Shown here one piece after another: positions 50,331 to 58,744 of a stretch of 64,000 bases of DNA (within the stretch, counting starts at the first letter, position 1; every line of letters starts with the position of its first letter). A program made the translations under genes and the position numbers. The notes below the pieces were generated by a model, which saw nothing but the letters and a program-made list of their open reading frames with translations, did no database searches and had not been told where the DNA came from. Source of the stretch: Lujinxingia vulgaris (GTDB taxonomy: Bacteria > Myxococcota_A > Bradymonadia > Bradymonadales > Bradymonadaceae); the NCBI RefSeq assembly GCF_007997015.1, contig NZ_VOSM01000006.1, positions 1 to 64,000 of the forward strand, written 5' to 3'.

Positions 50331-50423
50331 CGAGAACGCTGTCCTGGGATCTGACGGGGGGCGCGGCCCGAAGAGGGCCTTAGGGCCGGGGCCGCGGGGG
50401 TCAACGAGCCTCTGGAGGGAGGC

Positions 50424-51245
50424 TCAGCCATTGACGTCGATGATTCGACTCCCGGCGGGCGGCGGAAGCTCGAAGAGTGGTTGTTGCAGCGAAATGTTAA
50501 GTTGAGTCTCACGCACATCCAGCGAGAAGTCAAGATCACGGTCAGGCCATACAAAGCGGCGGTAGACGGGCATCACCAACTCGCGGAGGTCGCGCCAGCC
50601 CTCGGTGGTGTAGCGGTAGAGGGTTTGCTCGTCGGGGCCCTGTTCTAAGACCTCGGTGACGGCGAAGTCGGTGTGGCGAACGAAGAGCGCGAGGGTGCCG
50701 CCGGAGGAGGTCTGGCGGCTGAGCCGGTAGAGGCCGCGGCGGCGGTCCCAGTCGAGGGTGTCGGTGCCGGGCTCGCGATCGAAGCGGTCCCACGGGGCGC
50801 CGCCGAGCATCACGCGGACGACGTCGGCGCCGGAGAGATCGACCGGAAGCAGGCGGTTGATGTTCTCACGGGTGGGTTTGCCGGTGTAATAGTCGTTGGT
50901 GTCGCGCTGGTGCATGGCGAAGGTTTCGCCATTGCTGACGAGGAGGTTAAGGATCTCGTCGGAGCCGGGCAGGCGAGTTTGCACGCGCAGGTTTGCGGGT
51001 TTTTGTACGAGGATGAGCTGTCGGACCCGGACGCGTTCGCCTTCGCCGAAGTACTCCAGGGTGACTTCTTTGAAGCGAGCATCGTCGATGTGCGCGTAGC
51101 GCTGATCGATGGCGGCGCGGAGCTCGGCGGGATCTTCGAGGGCGTTATCGGGCGGCGGGATGGTTTTTGCGCAGGCGGCCGCCAGCAGGAGGATGCCGGT
51201 GAGCAGAAGTGCTAGAGAGCAGCGTTGAAAAGCGCCAGGGAACAT
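50424..51245 (-). CDS. LolA/DUF4292-like lipoprotein
   Basis: 273 aa from ATG 51245 (MFPGAFQRCSLALLLTG), with a lipobox near LLAAAC at about residues 22-27. The upstream in-frame part to 51479 is not conserved-looking. The mature protein has alternating beta strands (RVRVRQLILVQKPANLRVQT, GETFAMHQRDTNDYYTGKP) like LolA/LolB-type lipid-binding folds. It is probably a periplasm-facing lipoprotein that binds lipid or lipoprotein acyl chains. It is divergently placed from the outer-membrane barrel candidate at 51328. Confidence 0.75.
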   Translation of the reverse strand: MFPGAFQRCSLALLLTGILLLAAACAKTIPPPDNALEDPAELRAAIDQRYAHIDDARFKEVTLEYFGEGERVRVRQLILVQKPANLRVQTRLPGSDEILNLLVSNGETFAMHQRDTNDYYTGKPTRENINRLLPVDLSGADVVRVMLGGAPWDRFDREPGTDTLDWDRRRGLYRLSRQTSSGGTLALFVRHTDFAVTEVLEQGPDEQTLYRYTTEGWRDLRELVMPVYRRFVWPDRDLDFSLDVRETQLNISLQQPLFELPPPAGSRIIDVNG

Positions 51246-51327
51246 GGTCGTCTTGGGGCAAAGATAAGGAAGTGGTGTGAGTGAGCTCCGTGCAGATGGT
51301 GCGCGCTCAGCATAGGACGAGTCGAGG

Positions 51328-52425
51328 GTGGTTGCCATAAGGGAGTGTTTGATTCGGGCGATCGCAGGTTTTGCAGGGGTGGGGGTGTGGGCGGCGCTGG
51401 TGTGTCTGAGCTCTGAGGCCGGGGCGCAGGAGGCGCGCTGGGAGGCGGCGGTGCGCGCGGGCACCGAGTATGACAGCAACCCGTACCGGGAGGAGGGGGC
51501 AGGCAGCGCGGGCGATGGGTTGACGCGCTATTATGGCGAGCTTGAGGTGGAGTCGGGGGTGGGGGAGATGGGGCAGGTGCGGGGGCAGGTGCAGCATGGG
51601 GGAAAGGTGTTTTTGGGGGCTCGGGAGGCCGATGCGTTTTTGAGTGCCGCACAGGTTGTGGGGACGCGGTGGTGGGCGTCGGGGGTTGTGGTGAGCGTGT
51701 CGGGCGATGTGAAAGATCGCAGCGAGAGGGTCAGCGCGCGCGATTATGTACGGGCGGGTGGCAGCGGGCAGCTGTTGTGGTCGGGGGGCCGGGTGCGGGT
51801 GTGGGGGACGGGCGGGTGGCGCTATTTCGGGTTTAAGCCGCAGCCGGAGGTGAGCAGTCAGGGGCCGATGGCGCAGGTGGGCGCGGCGTTTCGGCTGCGC
51901 TCGGATGTGTGGGCGCGGGCCAGCGTGAGTCGAAGCTGGCGAGGGTTTGAGGGGGAGCCGCTGCGTCTGGAAGGGCAGCAGACGTTGGGGTGGGAGGAGG
52001 GAGCGCGGCGCTCCGATGTGTTTGATGTGGCGCAGGTCGGGGTGAGTCATCGGCGTTGGCTGGTGGCGGAGGTGGGGTATGCGTATCAGCGAAACCGCTC
52101 GAACTCGTACGGGCAGGGGTTGCGTCGGCATCAGGTTGAGGCGTCGTTGACGCTGCCGGGGCCGTGGGAGACGTTTGTATCGGGGAGGGTGGAGGTTCAG
52201 CGTACGCGTTATGAAGATCCGGTGCTGATCGATGAGACCTTTGTGATCGATGATGAGAACCGCAACGCGCTGGTGGTGGCGTTGGCCCGCCAGGTTGGGG
52301 CGAGGTGGGAGGTGGAGCTGCGTTATGATCTTTACGCGCAGGAGTTTGGGGTGGGTGAGGCGTATGGTCGGCAGGTGCTCGGGTTGAGTGTGGCGTATCG
52401 CGCCAGCGGTGGGGAGTCGTTGTGA
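51328..52425 (+). CDS. Candidate outer-membrane beta-barrel protein
   Basis: 365 aa, probable GTG start at 51328 (TTG 51349 is an alternative). A signal peptide (about 10-33, ending SSEAGAQ) is followed by amphipathic strands with alternating residues, such as ARWEAAVRAGTEYDSNPYREE, the 'EYDSNPY' pattern being common in bacterial barrels of this kind. The C-terminus (GLSVAYRASGGESL) lacks a terminal Phe. No enzyme motif was seen. Its close spacing to the lipoprotein gene downstream suggests joint expression. Confidence 0.7.
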   Translation: MVAIRECLIRAIAGFAGVGVWAALVCLSSEAGAQEARWEAAVRAGTEYDSNPYREEGAGSAGDGLTRYYGELEVESGVGEMGQVRGQVQHGGKVFLGAREADAFLSAAQVVGTRWWASGVVVSVSGDVKDRSERVSARDYVRAGGSGQLLWSGGRVRVWGTGGWRYFGFKPQPEVSSQGPMAQVGAAFRLRSDVWARASVSRSWRGFEGEPLRLEGQQTLGWEEGARRSDVFDVAQVGVSHRRWLVAEVGYAYQRNRSNSYGQGLRRHQVEASLTLPGPWETFVSGRVEVQRTRYEDPVLIDETFVIDDENRNALVVALARQVGARWEVELRYDLYAQEFGVGEAYGRQVLGLSVAYRASGGESL

Positions 52426-52487
52426 AGGGCGACCATGGGGTTGCGATAAGGGGGCAGGTTTGAACGTGTGGTTGTGAAGGAGTGGCG

Positions 52488-53372
52488 ATGGTGTTGGGCC
52501 GGTGGACGTGCTGGGTGTGGGTGTTGGGGCTTGTTGTGGCGGCGGGGTGTGCGAGTGGTGCGCCGGCGGAGCGCTCATCGGGGCGCCTGGAGGGCGGGCT
52601 CTTGGGCCTTGAGGATGAGCGCGCAGCGTGGATGGGGTGGGAGGCTCAGTCGGCGGAACAGATCTGGCCGCTGGGAGTGGGTGATGACGCCGACGTCGTG
52701 GTGTTTGATGCCTGGGAGGTCACCGATGCGTCGTTTCGCGAGCAGGTCTGGGACGTGGTGTTTCATGGGCTGTGGCCGCTGAGCGATCCGCAGAGGGAGG
52801 GGCCGGCGGCGGAGGCGGTGCAGATGGCCCTGATGGTGCTTGACCCGCTGGGTGAGGCGACGCGTTTTGAGTTGAGCTTCTTTATGCGGGCTGATGGTGC
52901 GCGCGAAGGGGTGGTGCTGCGCATCTTCTCGGAGGGGGAGGTTGGCCCGGGTGTATGGGTGGAGGCGTCGGGTGTACCGGGGGAAGGCGTCTCGGAGTGG
53001 CGCGTGCGGGTGGAGCCGGCGGTCGAGGAGTCGTCCGGGCTGGCGATGCGCTGGCACAAGGATGAGGCCCGGTGGGTGGGGCTGGGGGCGATGGATGCGC
53101 AGGCGGAGCCCACCGATGCTGCGGCGTGGGCGCAGCCCGAGCGCTGGGTTTTGGAGGCGTTGCACCTGGTGTTGTGGGAAGAGGTCACCGGCGCGGCGTT
53201 TGTGAGTCCGGCGTTTGACCATCGTCGGGCGTCGGCCTGGGAGGCATCGGCGCAGGCCAGAGTCGGCCTGTGGCCGGCGCGTCACGGCGGGACGTGGCGT
53301 GAGCGTCAGCTCGATGAGTATCCGGCCCGCAGCGTGTTCTGGCCGCGGGGGATGCCCCAGGGGTTTGAGTAA
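52488..53372 (+). CDS. Lipoprotein of unknown function
   Basis: 294 aa; ATG 52488 is preceded by AAGGAG at 52477-52482. A lipoprotein signal ends at VVAAGC (Cys near 21). The mature part is Trp-, Glu- and Gly-rich (YHGL, EPERWVLEALHLVL-like) with no recognised domain. It starts 62 bp after the barrel gene and may act with it in the outer membrane. Convergent with egtD. Confidence 0.72.
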   Translation: MVLGRWTCWVWVLGLVVAAGCASGAPAERSSGRLEGGLLGLEDERAAWMGWEAQSAEQIWPLGVGDDADVVVFDAWEVTDASFREQVWDVVFHGLWPLSDPQREGPAAEAVQMALMVLDPLGEATRFELSFFMRADGAREGVVLRIFSEGEVGPGVWVEASGVPGEGVSEWRVRVEPAVEESSGLAMRWHKDEARWVGLGAMDAQAEPTDAAAWAQPERWVLEALHLVLWEEVTGAAFVSPAFDHRRASAWEASAQARVGLWPARHGGTWRERQLDEYPARSVFWPRGMPQGFE

Positions 53373-53395
53373 AACGAGCGCGAAGGGGGCGCACA

Positions 53396-54364
53396 TCAGT
53401 GGATTTCGGAAGTTTCGAGGTACCAGAGGCTGAAGAGGCCGTCAGGGTCGACCCAGAATGAGCGGGTGCGCCAGTTGGCGTCTTCGGCGAGGCTTGCGAA
53501 CTCCTCAATGGCGTATTTGTAGGAGTGCTCTGTGATGATCGATTCGCCGCGTGTGAACTCGATGGTGCGGCCTGGAAGGGCAATCTGCTGGTCGCGTTCG
53601 CTGATCAGGTGCATCTCGATGCGTCCGGCGTCGGCGTTGTAGATGGCCTGGTGGCGGAAGTCGTGTAGGGCGAAGTCGGCGTTGAGTTCGCGGTTGATGC
53701 GTCGGAGCAGGTTGAGGTTGAACTCTGCAGTGATGCCCGCGCGGTCGTTGTAAGCGGCCTCAAGGATGGCGGGATCTTTCTTGAGGTCGACACCAATGAG
53801 GAGGGCCCCGTCGGAGCCGGCGAGGGCGGCTTTTTGAGCGAGGAAGCCGCGTGCGGCGTCAGGCTCGAAGTTACCGATGGTGGAGCCGGGGAAGTAGAAG
53901 AGGGAGCGGGCACTTCTGGCCAGACGGGGCAATGACCAGTCGCCGGTGTAGTCGGCGACCACGGGCTTCACGGTGAGTTCGGGGAACTGGGAAGAGATGG
54001 CGCGCACACATCGGGAGAGCTCGTGGGATGAGATGTCGACCGGAATGTAAGCGGCCGGATCTTCGAGGTGGGTGAGCAGGGTGCGCGTTTTGAGGCCGCT
54101 GCCGGCGCCGAGCTCGATGAGGTTCGCGCTCTCGCCGATGCGCTGGGCGACTTCGGGGGCGAAGCGCTCGGTCAGAGCGAGTTCGGTGCGCGTGGGGTAA
54201 TACTCGGGCAGCTCGCAGATGGCGTTAAAGAGCTGCGAGCCGCGGTCGTCGTAGAGGTATTTGCAGGGCAGGCGCTTTTGCTCACGCGTCAGGCCGTCAA
54301 CGACGTCGGAGAGGAAGCGAGAAGCGGGGGAGGGAAAGGGGGTGGTATCAAGGCTCATGAACAT
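53396..54364 (-). CDS. egtD: L-histidine N-alpha-methyltransferase (EgtD)
   Basis: 322 aa, the typical length. It makes hercynine (trimethylhistidine) from histidine using three SAM, the first step of ergothioneine synthesis. Visible motifs: YLYDDRGSQLFNAICELPEYYPTR split over residues about 36-59, the SAM site LIELGAGSGLKTRTLL, FYFPGSTIGNF, and the C-terminal ITEHSYKY. It lies 40 bp downstream of egtB on the same strand. ATG 54358 is an alternative start. Confidence 0.95.
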   Translation of the reverse strand: MFMSLDTTPFPSPASRFLSDVVDGLTREQKRLPCKYLYDDRGSQLFNAICELPEYYPTRTELALTERFAPEVAQRIGESANLIELGAGSGLKTRTLLTHLEDPAAYIPVDISSHELSRCVRAISSQFPELTVKPVVADYTGDWSLPRLARSARSLFYFPGSTIGNFEPDAARGFLAQKAALAGSDGALLIGVDLKKDPAILEAAYNDRAGITAEFNLNLLRRINRELNADFALHDFRHQAIYNADAGRIEMHLISERDQQIALPGRTIEFTRGESIITEHSYKYAIEEFASLAEDANWRTRSFWVDPDGLFSLWYLETSEIH

Positions 54365-54404
54365 GCTCGCACGAAGAGATTCGCAGGTAGAAACATCAGG
54401 GAAA

Positions 54405-55697
54405 TCAACGGGCCAGGCGTATACCGGTGCATTGCCAGCGGGCCTGTGCCGGGAAGAAGTTTCGGTAGGTTGGGCGGATATGGTCGGTGGCGGTCAGGCA
54501 GGAGCCGCCGCGCAGGACGAACTGGTTGCACATGAACTTGCCGTTGTACTCGCCCAGGGTGGCCGACCAGGGTTCGAAGCCGGGGTAGGGTGAGTAGGGG
54601 CTGGAGGTCCATTCCCAGACGTCGCCGAAGGCTTGTCGGAGCGCGTTGGAAGGGCTCTCCGTGGCCGGGCGAGGGTGAAGGGCGTGGCTCTCGAGGAGGT
54701 TTCCGTTGAGGGGGAGGTCGGCGCTGGCGACTTCCCATTCGGCCTCGGTGGGGAGGCGGGCACCGGCCCAGCGGGCGTAGGCGTCGGCCTCAAAGTAGCT
54801 GAGGTGGCAGGCGGGCTCATCGAGGCGAAGTTCGCGCAAGCCGCCCAGAGTGAAGGTGTGCCAGCGCTCGTCGAGGCGCTGCCAGTAGAGGGGGGCGTGC
54901 CATTGCTCGCGTTGGACGAGGTCCCAGCCGGCGGAGAGCCACCAGCGCGGGGAGTCGTAGCCGCCGTCCTCGATGAAGTTGAGAAATTCGCCGTTGGTGA
55001 TGAGGCGATCGGCCAGAGCGAAGGGCTCCAGGAAGACGCCGTGGCGCGGGCGTTCGTTGTCGAAGGCAAAGGCGTTGAGCTGCTCGGAGTGGCCGATGCG
55101 GTAGACGCCGCCGCTGTAGGATCGCCAGCGCAGGGGCGTGGGATCTGCCGGCGGTGCTGCCTCGAGTTCGCGGTACGCGGGTTGAAGGGGGTTGGACGCG
55201 AGGGCGTGCTTGATGTCGGTGAGAAGGAGCTCCTGGTGCTGTCGCTCGTGCTCCAGGCCGACTTCGATCAATGAGGCGACGTCGCGCAGGCGGTCGGGGT
55301 GGTGGTCCACGAGGCGTTCGATGGCGTCGTCGACGTGGGCGCGGTAGCGGGTGATGTCGTCGCAGGTGGGGCGCCCCAGGGTGCCCCGGAGATTGCGGGG
55401 AAATTGGGGGCCGGCGCCCTGGTAGTAGGAGTTAAAGAGCAGGGCAAAGCGGGGGTGATACACCTGGTAGTCGGGCAGGTGGGGGGCCAGGACGAAGGTC
55501 TCGAAGAACCAGCTCGTGTGCGCGCGATGCCATTTGGTGGGGCTGGCATCGGGCATCGATTGTACGACCTGATCTTCGGCCGGGATGGGTTCGGCGAGGC
55601 GTTCGGTGGCGCGTCGCACGTGGCGAAAGCGCGCAACGAGGGCGTCGATGTCGGGCAGGCGGTCGAGTACCGGCGACCGGGATGTGTCCCCACGCAT
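54405..55697 (-). CDS. egtB: Ergothioneine sulfoxide synthase (EgtB)
   Basis: 430 aa; ATG 55697 follows GGGAG. This iron enzyme joins hercynine with gamma-glutamylcysteine or cysteine using O2. The N-terminal DinB-like domain has the iron ligands: His in KWHRAHTSWFFE and the HxxxHxE motif (HERQHQE). The C-terminal FGE-sulfatase domain has YRIGHS, LPTEAEWE, GDVWEWT, LRGGS and the ending WQCTGIRLAR. The egtC and egtE genes are not in the window, so a gene set elsewhere or a reduced pathway must complete ergothioneine. Confidence 0.95.
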   Translation of the reverse strand: MRGDTSRSPVLDRLPDIDALVARFRHVRRATERLAEPIPAEDQVVQSMPDASPTKWHRAHTSWFFETFVLAPHLPDYQVYHPRFALLFNSYYQGAGPQFPRNLRGTLGRPTCDDITRYRAHVDDAIERLVDHHPDRLRDVASLIEVGLEHERQHQELLLTDIKHALASNPLQPAYRELEAAPPADPTPLRWRSYSGGVYRIGHSEQLNAFAFDNERPRHGVFLEPFALADRLITNGEFLNFIEDGGYDSPRWWLSAGWDLVQREQWHAPLYWQRLDERWHTFTLGGLRELRLDEPACHLSYFEADAYARWAGARLPTEAEWEVASADLPLNGNLLESHALHPRPATESPSNALRQAFGDVWEWTSSPYSPYPGFEPWSATLGEYNGKFMCNQFVLRGGSCLTATDHIRPTYRNFFPAQARWQCTGIRLAR

Positions 55698-55785
55698 ACT
55701 GGCTCCCAAAAAGAGGGATGGCTGAAAACGAGTACAGCCAAGCTAGGAGCACGCGAGCGAGAGACAAGTAAAAAGATGTTCAGCG

Positions 55786-57336
55786 TCAGGATCTTTGAGG
55801 CCTGGTAAGGCGGATCACCATGGCGGTGCTGTTGTCTTTTCCGACGCGGGTGAGGGCGTTTTGGACGATGGCGTCGCAGAGGGCGTGGGGGGCGTCGCGG
55901 TGTGTCTGGGCGAGGGATTGTAAATCTTCGTCACTTAGCTCGCCGTGGGCGCCATCGGTGGTCAAGATGAGGAGGTCGCCGTCGCGAAGTTGAAGTCCGC
56001 GGGAGGGAAGATCGGGCTGGTCGAGTTCGGCGGAGAGGTCGTTTCGGAAGGCGTCGATGCGGGCGTCATCGAGTTCGGTGCCGGTGCTCAGGAAGCGGGC
56101 GATGGTGCGTTTGCTGGCGTCGCGTTCGGCAGGGGAGGGGGAGTGGTCGAGTTTTTTGAAGATGTTTGCCAGGGTGTGATCTTCGGAGAGGGCAACGAGG
56201 CGATCGCCGCGCAGCAGCCAGGCGCGGGAGTCGCCGACGTGGCAGAGTCCGGCGCGATCGCCGGCGATGAGCAGGCCTGTGAAGGTGGTGCCGCCGCGGT
56301 TTTGGTCGGGGGAGAATTCGCCGTAGAGGGCCAGATGTTGGCTGGTGACGCGGGCGATGGCGCGGGCGAAGTCAGTGGGGGCGTTGAGCAGGTCTTGAGG
56401 TTGGGCGTGCTCCCAGGCGCGCAAGAAAGCGGAGCAGGCCGCGCGTACGGCGGCGGTGCTGGCTGCGGCGCCGTCCTGGATGCCGCCGATGCCGTCGGCG
56501 ACGCAGAAGAAGCCGGTGCGGTGGGTGCGGGAGTCGCAGACGGTGTCGAGGAGGATGTGTCCGCAGCTGTCCTGGTTGTTCTGGCGGAAGAGGTAGTTTC
56601 CCTGGGTGGATCGCGAGGCGATCTCGAGTTGCAGGGGGCGGGAGAGTTCGGTGCGCAGGTGGGTGAGCCCGTCGATGAGTTCGTCGGTGTGGCGGTAGGC
56701 AAGGTCGCCGTAGGGGGTGACGCAGCCGGCGAGGAGCTGGGGAAGTGAGGGGTGGGTGAGGCCGACATCACGCAGGGCGTTGCGATCCTGGAGGATGGCG
56801 ACCAGGTGGTGGCCGCCGGGGTACTCGTGGCCGAGAAAGTTTTCGTAGGCGAGCTCGGCGAAGAGGCGGATGTCTCGCCAGATGGTCTCGTTGTCGGGGG
56901 TTCTGGGCAGCGGTGCGAGGCGCGGCGCGGCGGCGATCAGGAGGGTGCCGCGGGAGGTGTCGAGGAGAAGATCGCCTGTGCGCAGGCCGCGCAGCGTCCA
57001 GCCGCGGTGATGAAGTTGTTGAATGGCGCGGGTGAGGTCGAGGAGGGCGTCAACGGCCTGATGATCGGGCAGGTTTCGCCATGCCCAGGTGTCGAAGGGC
57101 TGGAGGTTGGGGGAGGGGAGATTAAGGGTGAGGGTTTGATCGTCGTGACGCGTTGCGGAGGCCGGGAGGCAGGGGTGGCCGGGGGCGGCGAAGGCTTCGC
57201 ACACGTCGTTGAGCCAGCCTGCAGGGCCGGACCAGCGCAGGTAAGGCTGTTCGTCTGGGCCCAGGAGCAGCGAGGCGGTGGGGGCGTCGGGCTCGGAGGG
57301 AAGCGCTGCGATCTGAGGGTCGGGGTTGGTGCTCAT
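55786..57336 (-). CDS. PP2C phosphatase with degenerate kinase-like N-terminal domain
   Basis: 516 aa. Residues about 30-250 resemble the C-lobe of a protein kinase (AIQQLHHRGWTLRGLRTGDLLLD), but the HRD aspartate is absent (LRG) and no DFG is seen, so this part is a pseudokinase. Residues about 265-510 are a PP2C domain: FFCVADGIGG, LCHVGDSRAWLLRGD, LILTTDGAHG and GKDNSTAMVIRL, with the metal-binding Asp residues present. The start overlaps the FHA gene stop by 4 bp. The pair reads as a phosphoprotein-sensing and erasing module. Confidence 0.88.
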   Translation of the reverse strand: MSTNPDPQIAALPSEPDAPTASLLLGPDEQPYLRWSGPAGWLNDVCEAFAAPGHPCLPASATRHDDQTLTLNLPSPNLQPFDTWAWRNLPDHQAVDALLDLTRAIQQLHHRGWTLRGLRTGDLLLDTSRGTLLIAAAPRLAPLPRTPDNETIWRDIRLFAELAYENFLGHEYPGGHHLVAILQDRNALRDVGLTHPSLPQLLAGCVTPYGDLAYRHTDELIDGLTHLRTELSRPLQLEIASRSTQGNYLFRQNNQDSCGHILLDTVCDSRTHRTGFFCVADGIGGIQDGAAASTAAVRAACSAFLRAWEHAQPQDLLNAPTDFARAIARVTSQHLALYGEFSPDQNRGGTTFTGLLIAGDRAGLCHVGDSRAWLLRGDRLVALSEDHTLANIFKKLDHSPSPAERDASKRTIARFLSTGTELDDARIDAFRNDLSAELDQPDLPSRGLQLRDGDLLILTTDGAHGELSDEDLQSLAQTHRDAPHALCDAIVQNALTRVGKDNSTAMVIRLTRPQRS

Positions 57337-58316
57337 CGGTCGGGGTCCTCAGCCGGGGGGCGGCCCTCGCTCCAGTTGACGGGGCGCGGAGGGGTGATGT
57401 TGCGTCGGGGGATTGCGCGCGCAGAGGGATGCTGAAGGTGGAAGAGGGCCGAGCTCAGGCCGATCTCATCGCCGGGTTCGAGAGCGGTCGGGGCGTTGAT
57501 GGGGATGCGGTTGATGTAGGTGCGCTGTCGTGATGAGAGCGGTTCGATATGCCAGCGTTGGTTCTTGAAGAAGAGTCGGGCGTGGTGGAAGGCGACGAAT
57601 TTTCGCTCGACGTCGGGCAGGCCGCTGAGATCCCAGAAGTGCTCGGGGCGGGCGGGCCAGTGTTGGGAGTTGGGGAGAGTTCCCGCCGGAGGGTAGGAGC
57701 GCCCGAGCGTTATGGGGTGTTGTGGGTCGAGGGTGAGGTAGGGGCCACAGGGTGCGCCGCTGCGCATCAAAAAGAGCGCGGGCGCGTTGCTGCTGGCGAG
57801 CAGCCGGTCGAGTTCGAGCTGATGATCTTCCAGCGTGGTGTCGTGGGGCTCGAAAACGAAGGTAGTCACGCCCAGGGTGATGCGGTCGCCGTGCCGGAGT
57901 TCCCGGGCGGTCGCCAGGGTGTCGATGGGCTCGCCATTGAGCAGGGTAGGAGATTGAGGGGCGAGCGCCTGAATGACCCACTGCCCGGTGGGAAGAAGTT
58001 CGAGGTGCGCGTGGGGAGAGCCGAGGCGGTAGGTTTGATGGTCCTGGAGGTTATCCAGGAGAAGATCGATCGGGGAGTGCTGGGAGTGAAAGCGCCCCAG
58101 CAATATCGCGGGGCCGAAGATGGGGTAGGAGGCGATGGCGGTCTGATTCGGATCGAGCTGGCGAAGCGTGGCCAGCGCGGAGAGGGCATGGGGGCTGGCG
58201 AGCGCCGGATCGCGAGCCTCGGACCAGCCGCGCAGGATGTCGAGATCGATCGTGCTCGCGGGGCGCGATGCCGAGGCATCGGGCGAGGGGGGCGCGTTGG
58301 ACTTCGGGCGGGTCAT
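57333..58316 (-). CDS. Protein with two FHA-like domains
   Basis: 327 aa from MTRPKSNAPPSPDASASR; the frame upstream to 58610 is translated repeats. Residues about 80-180 (YRLGSPHAHLELL, LLNGEPIDTLATARELRHGDRITLG) and about 205-305 (ITLGRSYPPAG, VSRKFVAFHHARLFF-like, YINRIPINAPTALEPGDEIGLS) have the FHA pattern of phosphothreonine-binding domains. It overlaps the pseudokinase-PP2C gene, so the two are likely translated together and work on the same phosphoprotein. Confidence 0.85.
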   Translation of the reverse strand: MTRPKSNAPPSPDASASRPASTIDLDILRGWSEARDPALASPHALSALATLRQLDPNQTAIASYPIFGPAILLGRFHSQHSPIDLLLDNLQDHQTYRLGSPHAHLELLPTGQWVIQALAPQSPTLLNGEPIDTLATARELRHGDRITLGVTTFVFEPHDTTLEDHQLELDRLLASSNAPALFLMRSGAPCGPYLTLDPQHPITLGRSYPPAGTLPNSQHWPARPEHFWDLSGLPDVERKFVAFHHARLFFKNQRWHIEPLSSRQRTYINRIPINAPTALEPGDEIGLSSALFHLQHPSARAIPRRNITPPRPVNWSEGRPPAEDPDR

Positions 58317-58421
58317 GAAGATCCGTTCGGCGCGGGGCCGGTCGATGATGCGATGAGAAGTGTCTGAAAGATCGAGGATGATGGTAGAGGTGGGGGCGGA
58401 TGTGGGCAAGAAAAGTGTCGG

Positions 58422-58645
58422 GTGCCAGGCACGCGGACATGTTTCCGGCGTACGGGTGCCAGGCAGTCGGACATGTTTCCGACGCCCGGGTGCCAGGCAT
58501 TCGGACATGTGTCCGGCGTACGGGTGCCAGGCATTCGGACATGTATCCGGCGTACGGGTGCCAGGCATTCGGACATGTATCCGGCGTACGGGTGCCAGGC
58601 ACTCGCACATGTTGATTGTGTGTGGGTGCCAGGCACTCGGACGCG
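58422..58645 (+). repeat. Repeat array 22, 7 units, exact 34-bp period, in divergent promoter region
   Basis: Cores begin at 58422, 58456, 58490, 58524, 58558, 58592 and 58626, with tails CATTCGGACATG, CACTCGGACG and similar, and filler TATCCGGCGTACGG. It fills the middle of the 428-bp gap between the FHA gene and the divergent 422-aa gene, so both promoters must sit at its edges (58317-58421 and 58646-58744), where no clear elements were seen. Confidence 0.96.
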
Positions 58646-58744
58646 ATACGCTCGGTCGACAGCGGGAGGGGGCGTCGATAGGATGGCGGCGATGACGAGA
58701 AGTTGCGGTAGAATCAGGCGAAGCTCGGGTTCTGGGAGTAGGTG

